Of a stretch of 64,000 nt of DNA, positions 40,724 to 53,715 are shown piece after piece (position 1 is the stretch's first letter; each line of letters starts with the position of its first letter). Made by a program: the position numbers and the translations under genes. Under the pieces are notes generated by a model. It had not been told where the DNA came from and made no database searches. It saw only the letters and a list, made by a program, of their open reading frames with translations. This DNA comes from Cognataquiflexum rubidum (GTDB lineage Bacteria > Bacteroidota > Bacteroidia > Cytophagales > Cyclobacteriaceae), in assembly GCF_022538115.1 (NCBI RefSeq), contig NZ_JAKZAL010000008.1, positions 1 through 64,000 of the forward strand. The letters run 5' to 3'.

Positions 40724-42029
40724 AGTCTTTGATTTCGTTGATTGTACTTGATATTACACTGTTTTTTGAAAAAGTATTTAATTCGTGACCCTTCTCGGGC
40801 ACTGTCTTGTGAATCGGGATTCCATCTATTTCAGATCGGGTGTACCCTTTTTCAAAAAAAGAATTTGGGTCAGATTTGGTCAGGTCCTTTTCCAATAATT
40901 CAAGTTTTCTGTTTTCTTTTTCCAGATATACTTTCCATCCTTTTCTTAAATTTTGACTTAAGTTGGATAGCGATAAGTTACTGATCCTAATTTGGTTTTG
41001 GTAGGAATACTGAATTCTATTTTGGAAAAAAACCAGCTTCTCCCCATTTTTCCCAAGATTGAATCTGACTAGATTTTTCAACCTGTTTTCCAGATCAGTC
41101 GTTTTCCTTTCTTCTTGTAGGAGCATCTGGCCTGCAAACCTGCTCAGATTTTTTGTCCAAAGATTAAGCCTGTTTTCAAAATCCCTAAAGCCTGAAAGGA
41201 TAAATTCAGCCACAGCGGTTGGGGTTTTCATTTTGGTATGAGAAACCAGATCGGCAATGGTTTCATCCCGTTCGTGACCTATTCCCGTCAGGACGGGAAT
41301 GGAGGATTTTGCAATAGCCAAAGCGAGACCATAATCATCAAAACAGTCCAAATCCAACTGCGCACCACCGCCACGGATCAGGATGGTGACATCGAAAAAC
41401 TCTTTTTCCTGATCAATTTCTATTTTTTGAAATGCACCAATCATGGTCGCAGCAGCATCAGTTCCCTGTAAAGTGGCTTGGTAAAGTTTATGGACAACCT
41501 TGTATCCAAACCTGTTATGCTCAATCTGATTGACAAAATCACCATATCCTGCGGCAGAGGCCGAACTGATGACAGCGATTTTTTGGGGAACTGTGGGAAG
41601 TGGGAAGCGTTTATTCAGGTCCATCATCCCTTCCCGAGAAAGCCGATCAATGATTTCTTGCCGGATTCGTGCCCTTTCTCCCAAGGTGAAGTTGGGGTCA
41701 ATGTCCTTGATATTGAGGCTGATGCCGTAAAGTTCGTGGAAGGTTACGGTCACTTGTGCCAATATTTTCATTCCTGAACGGAGTGATTGTCCCGTGGTAG
41801 CCTGAAACCTCCCGGCAATGGTCCTGTAAGAATAAGCCCAGATATTGGCGCGCATTTTGGCAGCAATCTGATTCCCTTGTTTCTCTACCAGATCGAGATA
41901 AGCATGGCCCTGGCCGGCCTGTTTGAGTTCACCGATTTCAGCCACCACCCAATAGGAAGGTTCCAGATGAACATCTAGGGTTTCACGGATCAGTTGGTTA
42001 AGCGCTAAAAGGGAAATAGCTTGCTGCAT
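40713..42029 (-). CDS. xseA: Exodeoxyribonuclease VII large subunit
   Basis: The 438-residue protein has an N-terminal OB-fold (about 1-110, VVAEIGELKQAGQGHAYLDL) and the catalytic core with the GIGHERDETIADLVSH and KTPTAVAE motifs, followed by a long coiled coil. Exonuclease VII degrades single-stranded DNA to oligonucleotides in repair. It is transcribed with xseB. Confidence 0.95.
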   Translation of the reverse strand: MQQAISLLALNQLIRETLDVHLEPSYWVVAEIGELKQAGQGHAYLDLVEKQGNQIAAKMRANIWAYSYRTIAGRFQATTGQSLRSGMKILAQVTVTFHELYGISLNIKDIDPNFTLGERARIRQEIIDRLSREGMMDLNKRFPLPTVPQKIAVISSASAAGYGDFVNQIEHNRFGYKVVHKLYQATLQGTDAAATMIGAFQKIEIDQEKEFFDVTILIRGGGAQLDLDCFDDYGLALAIAKSSIPVLTGIGHERDETIADLVSHTKMKTPTAVAEFILSGFRDFENRLNLWTKNLSRFAGQMLLQEERKTTDLENRLKNLVRFNLGKNGEKLVFFQNRIQYSYQNQIRISNLSLSNLSQNLRKGWKVYLEKENRKLELLEKDLTKSDPNSFFEKGYTRSEIDGIPIHKTVPEKGHELNTFSKNSVISSTINEIKDYGK

Positions 42030-42177
42030 GTCTGAAATTAGTCAAAAAATAGGGTAGGGGACAAATGCTTTGTAAATTAAAATTTTTGACGTTATTCATT
42101 TTATAGATTAACTTTAGACAAGGAATAAGTAAAGTCCTAATCCATAACAGAATAAAAATTAAAAGAGAAATTTTAAA

Positions 42178-42375
42178 ATGGAACTTGTTTTAAAAAAAGT
42201 CAAAGCCCAGCATTTGCCGCTTATTCAAGAATTAGCAAAAATTCTTGAGGTGGAGATTGAGGAGAAAGCTGAGTTGGAATACGATACTAATTTTGTAAAA
42301 GAAATATTAGATGCCAAAGAAGATGTCAAATCAGGAAAAGGAGTAAAAATTGACATTGAAAATTTATGGAAATAA
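42178..42375 (+). CDS. Antitoxin of a YoeB-type toxin-antitoxin pair
   Basis: The 65-residue acidic protein precedes and overlaps (10 bp) a Txe/YoeB-like toxin gene, the usual order of these modules. Its C-terminal half is helical and acidic, as expected of a toxin-neutralising segment, and the N-terminus could be a short DNA-binding or dimerisation part. It does not resemble YefM closely; a DUF2683-like or RelB-like type is possible. With the toxin broken, it may be retained as an orphan antitoxin. Confidence 0.7.
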   Translation: MELVLKKVKAQHLPLIQELAKILEVEIEEKAELEYDTNFVKEILDAKEDVKSGKGVKIDIENLWK

Positions 42376-42644
42376 TTTTTTCGCCTAAGGCTATAAAAGA
42401 TTTGACTTTTTGGAAAAAATCTGGGGATAAATCAGCGATGAAGAAAATACAAGAACTTTTAAAATCAATTGCTGTTTCTCCCTTTTCAGGTCTTGGGAAA
42501 CCCGAGCCACTAAAGCATCAACTCTCAGGAATGTGGTCTAGGAGAATCAATAGAGAACATTGAATAATCTATGAGGTATTAGAAAACGAAAGGGATAAAA
42601 CCATTAATGTTTTATCCCTCAAAGGTCATTATGAAAGAGTTTAA
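42366..42644 (+). pseudogene. YoeB/Txe-type toxin, broken by an in-frame TGA
   Basis: The first 65 codons match YoeB: the N-terminal MEIIFSPKAIKDL, GLGKPEPLKHQLSG with catalytic Glu47, and WSRRINREH. Codon 66 (42561-42563) is TGA, where YoeB proteins carry the catalytic Arg of the EHR motif (Arg65 in E. coli). The same frame then continues with IIYEV...INVLSLKGHYERV and stops at TAA 42642-42644, which is the normal YoeB C-terminus with its His-Tyr pair. One substitution (for example CGA to TGA) therefore removes both the arginine and the C-terminal active-site residues. The intact protein would have 92 residues. Confidence 0.88.
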
Positions 42645-42645
42645 T

Positions 42646-43493
42646 TTAAACGAGATTCTTCAAAATCCTCTCTTTTAGACTTTCTGTAGCCTTTACCAAT
42701 GGAAGACGAACCGTTTCTCCGCAAATTCCCAAGTGACTCATCAGAAACTTCAATCCCACAGGATTTGCTTCCTCATACATCATCGGGTTGATATCCAAAA
42801 GCTTGAAGGCTGCCTCTTTTGCCTCTTCTAAATTTCCATGACAAATGGTTTTGAATATGCTAGGATAGGCGTTGGCCAAAACAGAAATAACACCTTGTCC
42901 ACCGATGACCCTCATAGAAGGAGTCAGAATATCATCTCCCGAAATCAGAAGAAAATCCTTTGGCATCCTCGCTGCGATCCTCATACATTGGGAAAGATCG
43001 CCGCTTGCCTCCTTCATTCCGATGATATTGGGATGTTGTGATAGGTGTACTGTAGTCTGAAAAGCCACATTGGACATGGTACGGCCCGGTACATTATAAA
43101 GAATTACCGGAACAGGACAAGCATCCGCTATGGCTGTGTAATGAGCGATGATTCCCGCTTGGGTGGGTTTGTTATAATAAGGACTGACGGAAAGAATGGC
43201 GTCAATACCTGTAAAATCTGTTTCTTTGATTTCCTCCAATACTCCTGCAGTATTATTTCCTCCAATGCCATATACTACAGGAATCCGACCTGAATTGTAT
43301 TCCAAAGCCGCTTTCAAAACCTGTTTCTTTTCGGATTTGGATAAAGTAGCGCTTTCGCCTGTAGTTCCACATACTACCAAATAATCCACACCACCGTCAA
43401 TGACGTGGTTGATTACGTTTTGCAATCCTGCAAAATCTATAGATCCGTCTTCTGAAAAGGGAGTGATTAAGGCGACCCCTGTACCGTGTAATT

Positions 43494-43500
<7 letters not shown>
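42646..43500 (-). CDS. dapA: 4-hydroxy-tetrahydrodipicolinate synthase
   Basis: The 284-residue TIM-barrel enzyme condenses pyruvate with aspartate semialdehyde in lysine/diaminopimelate synthesis. It shows GTTGESATL, the YYNKPTQAG segment with Tyr, YNVPGRT and the Schiff-base Lys in GMKEASGD. It is the last gene of a ligA, DUF6913-like, dapA operon and overlaps the preceding gene by 7 bp. Its stop lies one base from the end of the toxin remnant on the other strand. Confidence 0.94.
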
Positions 43501-46576
<3,076 letters not shown>

Positions 46577-46578
46577 CT

Positions 46579-46586
46579 ATATTTGA
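46579..46586 (+). promoter_or_regulatory. Candidate -7 box for the second tetR gene
   Basis: TATATTTG matches TAnnTTTG exactly. It lies downstream of the ATG at 46573 and 16 nt before ATG 46603, which favours the latter as the true start. Confidence 0.5.
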
Positions 46587-46602
46587 CTCTCTATTTCAAT
46601 TA

Positions 46603-47235
46603 ATGAGCAAAAAATCAGATATCGAAACCAAAATCCTTGAAGTAGCCTACCAATACTTTATCAAGCAAGGCTACAAGAATACCACCATGGATGAAATTGC
46701 CCAAGAATTGGGAATGAGCAAGAAGACACTTTACAAGTATTTCCCGGGAAAGCTTGAACTTCTTGCCGCTACTTTTGATATCCTTAAGACAAGACTTTCT
46801 ATAAAGGTAAGCGCATTGTTGGACAATAAGTTAATCCCATATACGGTCAAGCTCAAGTCTCTTTTGAGCACCGTTGCTTCGGATGTTTCGACCATCAATC
46901 CCAAGATATTGGATGAACTCCGAGACCATGCACCTTCTATTTGGGCGGATTTATTGGCATACATCAGAGAATCCGGATATCTGCGATTCCAAAAACTGAT
47001 ACAGGAAGGGATTGAAAAAGGGTATGTTCTCCCCACAGTCAATGTTTCTTTCATCGTATTCATCTATACCTCTGCGATCCAAAACCTGATCGACCACAAA
47101 TTTTTAAGTCAGTTTCCTGAAGAAATGCGGGCGAGTTTCAAACTCAGTCCTGCCGAAATCTACGATCAGGCCATTCAGATTATCTACACCGGCATACTCA
47201 CCGATGATGCCAGAAGAGAACTAAGCCAAATTTGA
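46603..47235 (+). CDS. TetR-family transcriptional regulator
   Basis: The 210-residue protein has a TetR helix-turn-helix (TTMDEIAQELGMSKKTLYKYF, residues about 22-42) and a helical effector domain. It is divergent from ligA and 50 bp before metG in the same direction. Its target is not evident; no transporter or enzyme operon adjoins. The chosen start follows the TAnnTTTG box. Confidence 0.87.
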   Translation: MSKKSDIETKILEVAYQYFIKQGYKNTTMDEIAQELGMSKKTLYKYFPGKLELLAATFDILKTRLSIKVSALLDNKLIPYTVKLKSLLSTVASDVSTINPKILDELRDHAPSIWADLLAYIRESGYLRFQKLIQEGIEKGYVLPTVNVSFIVFIYTSAIQNLIDHKFLSQFPEEMRASFKLSPAEIYDQAIQIIYTGILTDDARRELSQI

Positions 47236-47271
47236 AACCCTTTTTCCATTCCCACTTTCCATTCTAATTTC

Positions 47272-47279
47272 TACCTTTG
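47272..47279 (+). promoter_or_regulatory. Candidate -7 box for metG
   Basis: TACCTTTG matches TAnnTTTG exactly and ends only 6 nt before ATG 47286, which would place the transcription start at or next to the start codon. Confidence 0.5.
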
Positions 47280-47285
47280 CGGCTT

Positions 47286-49346
47286 ATGAAACCAAGCGAA
47301 TTCAAAAGATATACAGTCACGGCTGCATTGCCTTATGCCAACGGTCCATTACATATCGGTCACTTGGCAGGTTGTTATATTCCTGCTGACATTTATGTGA
47401 GATACCTCCGCTCCCAAGGTCGGGATGTGGCTTTTGTCGGGGGATCCGATGAGCACGGTGTGGCCATCACTATCAAGGCCCGTAAAGAAGGAATCAGCCC
47501 CCAAGAGGTTGTGGACAGGTATCATGAGCTGATGAAAAAAAGCTTTCAGAAGTTTGGGATAAGTTTTGACCATTATTCAAGGACCTCTGCCAAAATCCAT
47601 CATGAAACTGCATCGGGATTCTTTCGGGACCTTTATGACAAAGGGGAATTTTTGGAACAGACTACTGAACAGTATTTTGATGTTGAAGCCGGACAGTTTT
47701 TGGCTGACAGATATATAGAAGGTACCTGCCCAAAGTGCGGCAATGAAAACGCTTATGGAGACCAATGCGAAAAATGCGGATCTTCGCTCAGTCCCACAGA
47801 ACTGATCAATCCCAAATCCAAGCTATCAGGAAATACTCCTGTTTTGAAGGAAACCAAGCATTGGTTTCTCGACTTGGCCAAATATACTGATTTCCTCAAA
47901 AACTGGATTTTGGTGGAGCATGGCCATGACTGGAAAAACAACGTCCTTGGACAGTGTCGCTCTTGGTTGGAAGCTGGCGACGGTTTGCAGGCGAGGTCAA
48001 TGACAAGAGATATGGATTGGGGAATTCCTGTACCGGTCGAAGGAGCGGAAGGAAAGGTCCTCTATGTTTGGTTTGATGCACCGATAGGCTATATCTCCAG
48101 TACCAAAGAATGGGCTGCCGAAAAGGGATTTGATTGGGAGCCTTATTGGAAGTCAGAAGACACCAAATTGGTCCATTTCATCGGTAAGGATAATATCGTT
48201 TTCCATTGTATTGTTTTCCCCGCTATTCTCAAAACCCACGGAGGATATGTCCTTCCTGATAATGTACCCGCAAATGAATTCCTGAATCTCGAAGGAGACA
48301 AAATATCAACTTCACGAAATTGGGCGGTTTGGCTGCACGAATACCTTGAGCAATTTCCGGAAAAACAGGATGTGTTGCGCTATGTCTTGACTGCAAACGC
48401 ACCTGAAACCAAGGACAATGATTTTACCTGGAAGGATTTTCAATCCCGAAACAACTCAGAACTTGTGGCCATTTATGGCAATTTTGTGAACAGGGCGGTG
48501 GTATTGACACATAAGTTTTTTGATGGGAATGTTCCCGGTTTGGGGACATTGTATGACTTGGACAAAGATGCTTTGGAAGCATTGAGATCCTTCCCTGAAA
48601 AAATTGCGGCTTCTATCGAAAGGTACCGATTTAGAGAAGCACTTTCATTTGTAATGGATTTCGCACGTACAGGAAACAAATACCTCGCAGAAACAGAACC
48701 TTGGAAAACCATCAAAGAGGACAAGGAAAGAACAGGGACAATCCTCAATATTGCACTCAATTTTGCTGCAAACCTTGCCATTGTTGCTGAACCGTTTTTG
48801 CCTTTCACCTCGGCCAAAATCTTTGGGATGTTTGGTCTACAGGGATTGAAGTGGGAAGATGCCGGAAGCCACGAATTGTTGCAGACCGGCCAGCAGATCT
48901 TTGAGGCGGCTCTATTATTTGACAAAATCGAGGATGCCACCGTAGAAGCTCAAATCCAAAAACTTTTGGATACCAAAAAACAAAATGAAATCGCAAATGC
49001 TGTAGCAGAACCTATGAAGGACATTATTTCTTATGAAGATTTTGCCAAACTTGACATGAGGGTGGTAAAAGTCCTGACTGCTGAACCAATGCCAAAATCC
49101 AAAAAGCTGCTCAGATTGACGGTGGATACGGGTTTGGGAGTGAAAACAGTATTGAGTGGCGTGGCCGAGCATTTCAAACCTGAGGATCTGATTGGAAAGC
49201 AGGTTACGATGCTGATCAACCTTGCGCCAAGAAAGATGATGGGGATAGACTCTGAAGGGATGATCTTGATGGCCGAAGACCGGGACGGCAGCCTGAGGCT
49301 TCTCCAACCCAATACTTCAACATCTGAAGGATCGACGATTTCCTGA
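47286..49346 (+). CDS. metG: Methionyl-tRNA synthetase
   Basis: The 686-residue class I enzyme charges tRNA-Met. It shows the HIGH motif ([12 protein letters not shown]), a zinc-binding insert (CPKCGN...CEKCG), the KMSKS-equivalent DKISTSRN and a C-terminal tRNA-binding OB domain (about 580-680, [12 protein letters not shown]). The first ATG at 47286 gives the standard N-terminus. A terminator follows at 49369. Confidence 0.97.
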   Translation: MKPSEFKRYTVTAALPYANGPLHIGHLAGCYIPADIYVRYLRSQGRDVAFVGGSDEHGVAITIKARKEGISPQEVVDRYHELMKKSFQKFGISFDHYSRTSAKIHHETASGFFRDLYDKGEFLEQTTEQYFDVEAGQFLADRYIEGTCPKCGNENAYGDQCEKCGSSLSPTELINPKSKLSGNTPVLKETKHWFLDLAKYTDFLKNWILVEHGHDWKNNVLGQCRSWLEAGDGLQARSMTRDMDWGIPVPVEGAEGKVLYVWFDAPIGYISSTKEWAAEKGFDWEPYWKSEDTKLVHFIGKDNIVFHCIVFPAILKTHGGYVLPDNVPANEFLNLEGDKISTSRNWAVWLHEYLEQFPEKQDVLRYVLTANAPETKDNDFTWKDFQSRNNSELVAIYGNFVNRAVVLTHKFFDGNVPGLGTLYDLDKDALEALRSFPEKIAASIERYRFREALSFVMDFARTGNKYLAETEPWKTIKEDKERTGTILNIALNFAANLAIVAEPFLPFTSAKIFGMFGLQGLKWEDAGSHELLQTGQQIFEAALLFDKIEDATVEAQIQKLLDTKKQNEIANAVAEPMKDIISYEDFAKLDMRVVKVLTAEPMPKSKKLLRLTVDTGLGVKTVLSGVAEHFKPEDLIGKQVTMLINLAPRKMMGIDSEGMILMAEDRDGSLRLLQPNTSTSEGSTIS

Positions 49347-49368
49347 TATTGGATACACCGAATGGAAG

Positions 49369-49402
49369 GCCTTGAATTGAAAGTCAGTTCAAGGCTTTTT
49401 TA
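49369..49402 (+). terminator. Terminator after metG
   Basis: GCCTTGAA (49369-49376) pairs with TTCAAGGC (49388-49395) and is followed by a run of T. Confidence 0.88.
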
Positions 49403-49466
49403 TTTTTTTAATAATTTCTTAATGATCAGATATTCTTTTTATCAATTTGATGAATCGGAGTTCAAG

Positions 49467-49499
49467 TTTTTGTTTGTTTTTCAAAATCCACTATATTCA
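49467..49499 (+). promoter_or_regulatory. Possible promoter of the Anbu cluster
   Basis: TTTTTG (49467-49472) is followed after 19 nt by TATATTCA (49492-49499), a 6 of 8 match to TAnnTTTG. The ATG of the first gene lies 36 nt further. Confidence 0.35.
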
Positions 49500-49534
49500 A
49501 GCCATATCATTTTTAAATCCAAAAAATAGGCCAT

Positions 49535-50962
49535 ATGGAGACGAATCAATACCAAGTTGGGGATAATTTTGATGAAATGTTTGCCAAAGAGGGTCAGGTG
49601 AGACCGCATTATGAAGAATTTCTCAAACTTTTGGGAAAAACCACTTCAAAAAGGATGTCCCATCTTCAATACTCTGCCAATAAGACACAGGTAGCGATGG
49701 GGATGACTTTTAATGTCTACCATGATAATCAGGGGATGGAAAAAATCCTTCATCTAGATATTATTCCAAGGATCATCGCGCATCAGGAGTGGAAGAAAAT
49801 AGAGGCAGGACTGAAGCAGCGAATCCATACGCTCAACCTTTTTTTGCAGGATATTTATAATGACAGAAAAGTACTGAAGGACAAAATTGTACCGGAAGAC
49901 CTGATTCTTGGTAGCAAGGATTACCTCAAACCCTGTGAGGGACTTACACCTCCCAAAGGGATTTGGTGCCACATCACGGGAACAGACTTGGTCCGAAACA
50001 ATGACGGAAACTATTATATCCTTGAGGATAATCTCCGCTGTCCGTCGGGTGTGTCCTACATGCTCGAAAGCCGTGAAATCATCAAGCGCGCTTATCCCGA
50101 CCTATTCAATAAATTGGGTGTGATGCCAGTTTCGGATTATCCGGTCAAGCTTTTGAAAATGCTACAATTCATTTCCAATAAAGAAAAGCCGGTAGTTGGG
50201 GTTTTGACTCCGGGGATTTATAACTCTGCGTATTTTGAGCATTCCTATCTTGCTTTGCAGATGGGAGTGGAGCTGGTTTCGGGTGTGGATTTGATTACTA
50301 AAGGCAAGAAAGTCTTTATGCAGACTACAAAGGGATTGGAGCAGATTGATGTTTTGTACAGAAGGATCGATGACACTTTCTTGGATCCATTGACTTTCAA
50401 TCCACATTCTATGTTGGGCATACCGGGGATATTTGAAGCCTATAAGGCAGGAAATATTGCGCTCGCCAATGCGCCTGGGACAGGGGTGGCGGATGATAAG
50501 GCTGTTTATGCTTATGTTCCGAGATTGATCAAATATTACCTTGGTGAAGATCCGATTTTGGAAAATGTGCCTACTTATCTCTGCAGAGAAGAACAGGATA
50601 GAAAATATGTTTTGGACAATATTGAAGACCTTGTCGTGAAGGAAACCAATGCAGCAGGTGGCTATGGGATGCTGATAGGTCCCAAAGCCACCAAAGAAGA
50701 ACATGCCAAATTCCGTGACCTTGTCAAAAACAATCCGACCAATTATATCGCGCAGCCAACTTTATCCTTGTCAACAGTACCAACTTTGACTGACAATGGG
50801 TTGGAAGGAAGGCATGTGGATTTGAGGCCTTATATTCTGTACGGACAAGAAATCGAAGTGATACCCGGAGCGCTGACGAGGGTGGCATTAAAAAAAGGGT
50901 CATTGGTCGTCAACAGCTCCCAAGGCGGGGGAAGTAAAGATACTTGGGTTTTATATAATTAA
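49535..50962 (+). CDS. Circularly permuted ATP-grasp type 2 protein
   Basis: The 475-residue protein belongs to the CP-ATP-grasp family (formerly DUF404/DUF407). Visible landmarks are YILEDNLRCPSGVSY, a central LYRRIDD and VVKETNAAGGYGM near the nucleotide site, and the basic end LKKGSLVVNSSQGGGSKDTW. Family members are predicted to ligate amino or peptide groups using ATP. It is the first of four genes of the well-known cluster with alpha-E, Anbu and transglutaminase, separated by 6 nt from the next gene. Confidence 0.92.
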   Translation: METNQYQVGDNFDEMFAKEGQVRPHYEEFLKLLGKTTSKRMSHLQYSANKTQVAMGMTFNVYHDNQGMEKILHLDIIPRIIAHQEWKKIEAGLKQRIHTLNLFLQDIYNDRKVLKDKIVPEDLILGSKDYLKPCEGLTPPKGIWCHITGTDLVRNNDGNYYILEDNLRCPSGVSYMLESREIIKRAYPDLFNKLGVMPVSDYPVKLLKMLQFISNKEKPVVGVLTPGIYNSAYFEHSYLALQMGVELVSGVDLITKGKKVFMQTTKGLEQIDVLYRRIDDTFLDPLTFNPHSMLGIPGIFEAYKAGNIALANAPGTGVADDKAVYAYVPRLIKYYLGEDPILENVPTYLCREEQDRKYVLDNIEDLVVKETNAAGGYGMLIGPKATKEEHAKFRDLVKNNPTNYIAQPTLSLSTVPTLTDNGLEGRHVDLRPYILYGQEIEVIPGALTRVALKKGSLVVNSSQGGGSKDTWVLYN

Positions 50963-50968
50963 AATACT

Positions 50969-51949
50969 ATGCTAAGTAGAGTTGCAAGTTCGATATATTG
51001 GCTGGGGAGATACCTCGAAAGGGCCGAAAATTATTCCAGGTTTATTGATGTGAATTTCAACCTGATGCTTGACCTTCCACCTGACTTGAAAGAGCAGTGG
51101 GAACCCTTGGTCATCACCACAGGCGACAATGAAATCTACAAGACCAAGCATAAAAATTTTGAAAGAAAGGATGTCATCCATTTTTTGACATTTGATACAG
51201 ATAATCCAAACTCGATCATCTCTTCGATCTCGTATGCAAGAGAAAATGCAAGGGTAATACGTGAAAATCTGACTAAGGAAACTTGGGAAAACCTGAATGA
51301 ATTGTATCATTTTGTTTTGAAAAGGGCAGATAAAAAAGATTGGAACAAAGAAGACCCTAGGGCTTTTTTTGAAAGTGTAAAGAATCAAGTTCTTCTGCTT
51401 TATGGACTTGCTGACAGTACTGTGGCAAGGACAGAAGGCTGGTATTTTAGGCAATTGGGGCTGTTTTTGGAGCGTGCAGACAAGACGAGTAGGATCGTTG
51501 ATGTCAAATACCACATCCTGCTTCCCGCCCCGAGTTTGGTGGGAAGTCCTTTGGATTTTTTGCATTGGACGGCGCTGTTGAAGTCTGTCACTGCCTTCAA
51601 CACCTACAGGAGATTGTATGGGAATATTGAACCAGCAAAAGTGGTGGAGTTTTTGATCCTGAATAAATACTTCCCAAGGTCTGTATTTTATTGCATCAGG
51701 GAAGCTGAAAGTTGTCTCCACAAAATTTCCGGTCTGGCGGATAGCGGTTACAAGAATTCTGCAGAAAAAGCCATCGGGGAATTGAGGTCAAACCTGGAAT
51801 TTACCGATGTGGAAGAAATCATAAACATGGGTCTTCACGAATACCTTGACCAACTTCAGGTTAAAATTAATGATGTGTCGAATAAAATAAATACCAACTT
51901 CTTCCAAATTAAGGATAACTTTATCAATCAAACTCAGATTCAGGAATGA
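50969..51949 (+). CDS. Alpha-E domain protein
   Basis: The 326-residue all-helical protein begins MLSRVASSIYWLGRYLERAENYSRF, the hallmark of the alpha-E family, which always accompanies the circularly permuted ATP-grasp protein. Its biochemical role is not settled. Its stop overlaps the Anbu start codon (ATGA at 51946). Confidence 0.92.
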   Translation: MLSRVASSIYWLGRYLERAENYSRFIDVNFNLMLDLPPDLKEQWEPLVITTGDNEIYKTKHKNFERKDVIHFLTFDTDNPNSIISSISYARENARVIRENLTKETWENLNELYHFVLKRADKKDWNKEDPRAFFESVKNQVLLLYGLADSTVARTEGWYFRQLGLFLERADKTSRIVDVKYHILLPAPSLVGSPLDFLHWTALLKSVTAFNTYRRLYGNIEPAKVVEFLILNKYFPRSVFYCIREAESCLHKISGLADSGYKNSAEKAIGELRSNLEFTDVEEIINMGLHEYLDQLQVKINDVSNKINTNFFQIKDNFINQTQIQE

Positions 51950-52677
51950 CCTTTTGCCTCGGAATAAAAACAAAAAACGGCCTAATTGGCCTTTCTGACA
52001 CCCGCATCACCTCAGGAAATGAGACTACTACTTCTAAAAAAGTATTTACGGTCAACAGGGAAAAGCATTCTTTTTTTATCATGACTTCAGGTTTGCGGTC
52101 CGTCAGGGACAAGGCAATAACCTATTTTACAGAAGTCATTGAGGACCAAGATGCAAATTTCACTAAACTCTATAAAGCAGTCAATGAATTTGGCAATCAG
52201 GTGAAAATTGTTGCAAGAGAAGATAAAGAGTACCTAGAAGAATCAGGACTCAAATTTAATTTATTTTCAATTATTGGAGGCCAATTGGAGCATGATAAAG
52301 TTCCAAAGCTCTATCTGCTTTATCCGCAGGGAAATTGGATAGAAATCAGAAGGGGCACGCCTTTTGTCATCATTGGAAATACGGGTGCAGGTAACCCGGT
52401 TCTGAGGCGTTCATTGAGTTACGAGGAATCTCTAGACTATGCTTTGAAATGTGCTTTCCTGGCATTTGATGCCACAAGGATTTCTGCCAATGATGTAGAT
52501 TACCCGATTGATACTGTGATTTTGGAAAATGACACCTATCATACTATTGAAAAAAGGTTTGAGCAAAAAGAACTTGAACATATTTCTGCTTTTTGGAATA
52601 ACCGGTTAAAGGAAGCGATTAAGGTATTACCGGCGGAAGTTTTGCAAAAAGCTTTTCGGGAGTTTGAAATAGTATGA
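51946..52677 (+). CDS. Anbu-type proteasome-like peptidase
   Basis: The 243-residue protein has the Ntn-hydrolase N-terminus of proteasome subunits: Thr2 follows the initiator Met (MTFCLGIKTKNGLIGLSDTR), with Asp18 and Lys31/32 near the expected positions, and GNTGAGNP in the middle. It belongs to the bacterial Anbu branch related to HslV. Removal of Met1 would expose the nucleophile. Context with ATP-grasp, alpha-E and transglutaminase supports the assignment. Confidence 0.9.
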   Translation: MTFCLGIKTKNGLIGLSDTRITSGNETTTSKKVFTVNREKHSFFIMTSGLRSVRDKAITYFTEVIEDQDANFTKLYKAVNEFGNQVKIVAREDKEYLEESGLKFNLFSIIGGQLEHDKVPKLYLLYPQGNWIEIRRGTPFVIIGNTGAGNPVLRRSLSYEESLDYALKCAFLAFDATRISANDVDYPIDTVILENDTYHTIEKRFEQKELEHISAFWNNRLKEAIKVLPAEVLQKAFREFEIV

Positions 52678-52687
52678 ATTTAAAAAA

Positions 52688-53527
52688 ATGAAATTAAGAA
52701 TCAGACATTCAACAAGATATACTTACGATCAGAAAGTACAGCTTAATATCCATGAATTTTATCTGATTCCATTACAGCGTTTTTACTTCAAGGTTTTAAA
52801 TTCAAACTGGACCGTTTTCCCAACCCCTTTAGGATTTCACGAAAGGATCAATTTTGAAAACAATCCTTACTTTCAAGCTTGGTTTACAGGTGAATCGGAT
52901 TTTTTGGAAATCAAGAGTGATTTTGAAATAGAAGTGGGGGAGTTTAATCCCTACGGATTTATCATCCAACCGCAACCCGTTTTTCCATTTGAGATTTTTT
53001 CTTATCCTGAGGAAGTCAGAGACTATTTAAGGATATATATTGAGGGAGAAAAACTGCCCAGTTTGGATGATTTCGTCAAAAGTGTGATGAAAGAATCAGA
53101 TGGTCTTGTAGGGTTTTTGGTACTGCTTCTAGCAAAAATTCATTCCAAATGGGAGCATGTCATCCGTCATGAGGAGGGAATTATGCCTTTGGGGGAAGTT
53201 TTTGACAGTAAAATGGGTTCTTGCCGTGATTTGTCTTGGATGCTGATGTCTATGCTGAGAAGTATCGGATTGGCGTGCAGGTTTGTAAGCGGTTATGCTT
53301 TCAACCCTGAATTGGACGCTGGACATGAACTTCATGCCTGGGTTGAAGTATTTCTCCCCGGAGCGTCATGGATCGGTTTGGATCCAAGTTTGGGGTTATT
53401 GGCAGATAGCCGATATATTCCTTTGGCAATCAGCTATGACCCAAAGTTTGCATCGCCGGTTGTGGGGAATTACGGCGGCGCCTCTCAGTCTCATTTGACC
53501 ACTGATGTGGTGATTGAGGTTGTTTGA
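52688..53527 (+). CDS. Transglutaminase-like cysteine protease
   Basis: The 279-residue protein has an N-terminal beta domain (MKLRIRHSTRYTYDQKVQL) and a transglutaminase core with catalytic Cys in GSCRDLSW, His in ELHAWVEV and Asp in GLDPSLG. It is the last gene of the Anbu cluster, 10 nt after Anbu. In this group it is predicted to cleave or form amide bonds made by the ATP-grasp partner. Confidence 0.92.
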   Translation: MKLRIRHSTRYTYDQKVQLNIHEFYLIPLQRFYFKVLNSNWTVFPTPLGFHERINFENNPYFQAWFTGESDFLEIKSDFEIEVGEFNPYGFIIQPQPVFPFEIFSYPEEVRDYLRIYIEGEKLPSLDDFVKSVMKESDGLVGFLVLLLAKIHSKWEHVIRHEEGIMPLGEVFDSKMGSCRDLSWMLMSMLRSIGLACRFVSGYAFNPELDAGHELHAWVEVFLPGASWIGLDPSLGLLADSRYIPLAISYDPKFASPVVGNYGGASQSHLTTDVVIEVV

Positions 53528-53715
53528 TTTTTTCTGAAAATCGATCGGTAGGTTATTATATTTTTTGAGCCTTTTGACTTTTATATTTTCTTATACCCCG
53601 GACTTTCAAGACGCAATCCAATAACTCCATAATCAATCCTCCATTTCCTTTATTTTTACCAGAATGAACAAAAACGGAATGGATTATGTATAAACCATTG
53701 TAAATCATCACAACA

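Noticed and set aside
50162-51721. Long minus-strand frames (180 and 249 codons) opposite the ATP-grasp and alpha-E genes
   Set aside because: They are shadows of strongly supported genes; the products are low-complexity mixtures of Phe, Ile and Ser without domains.
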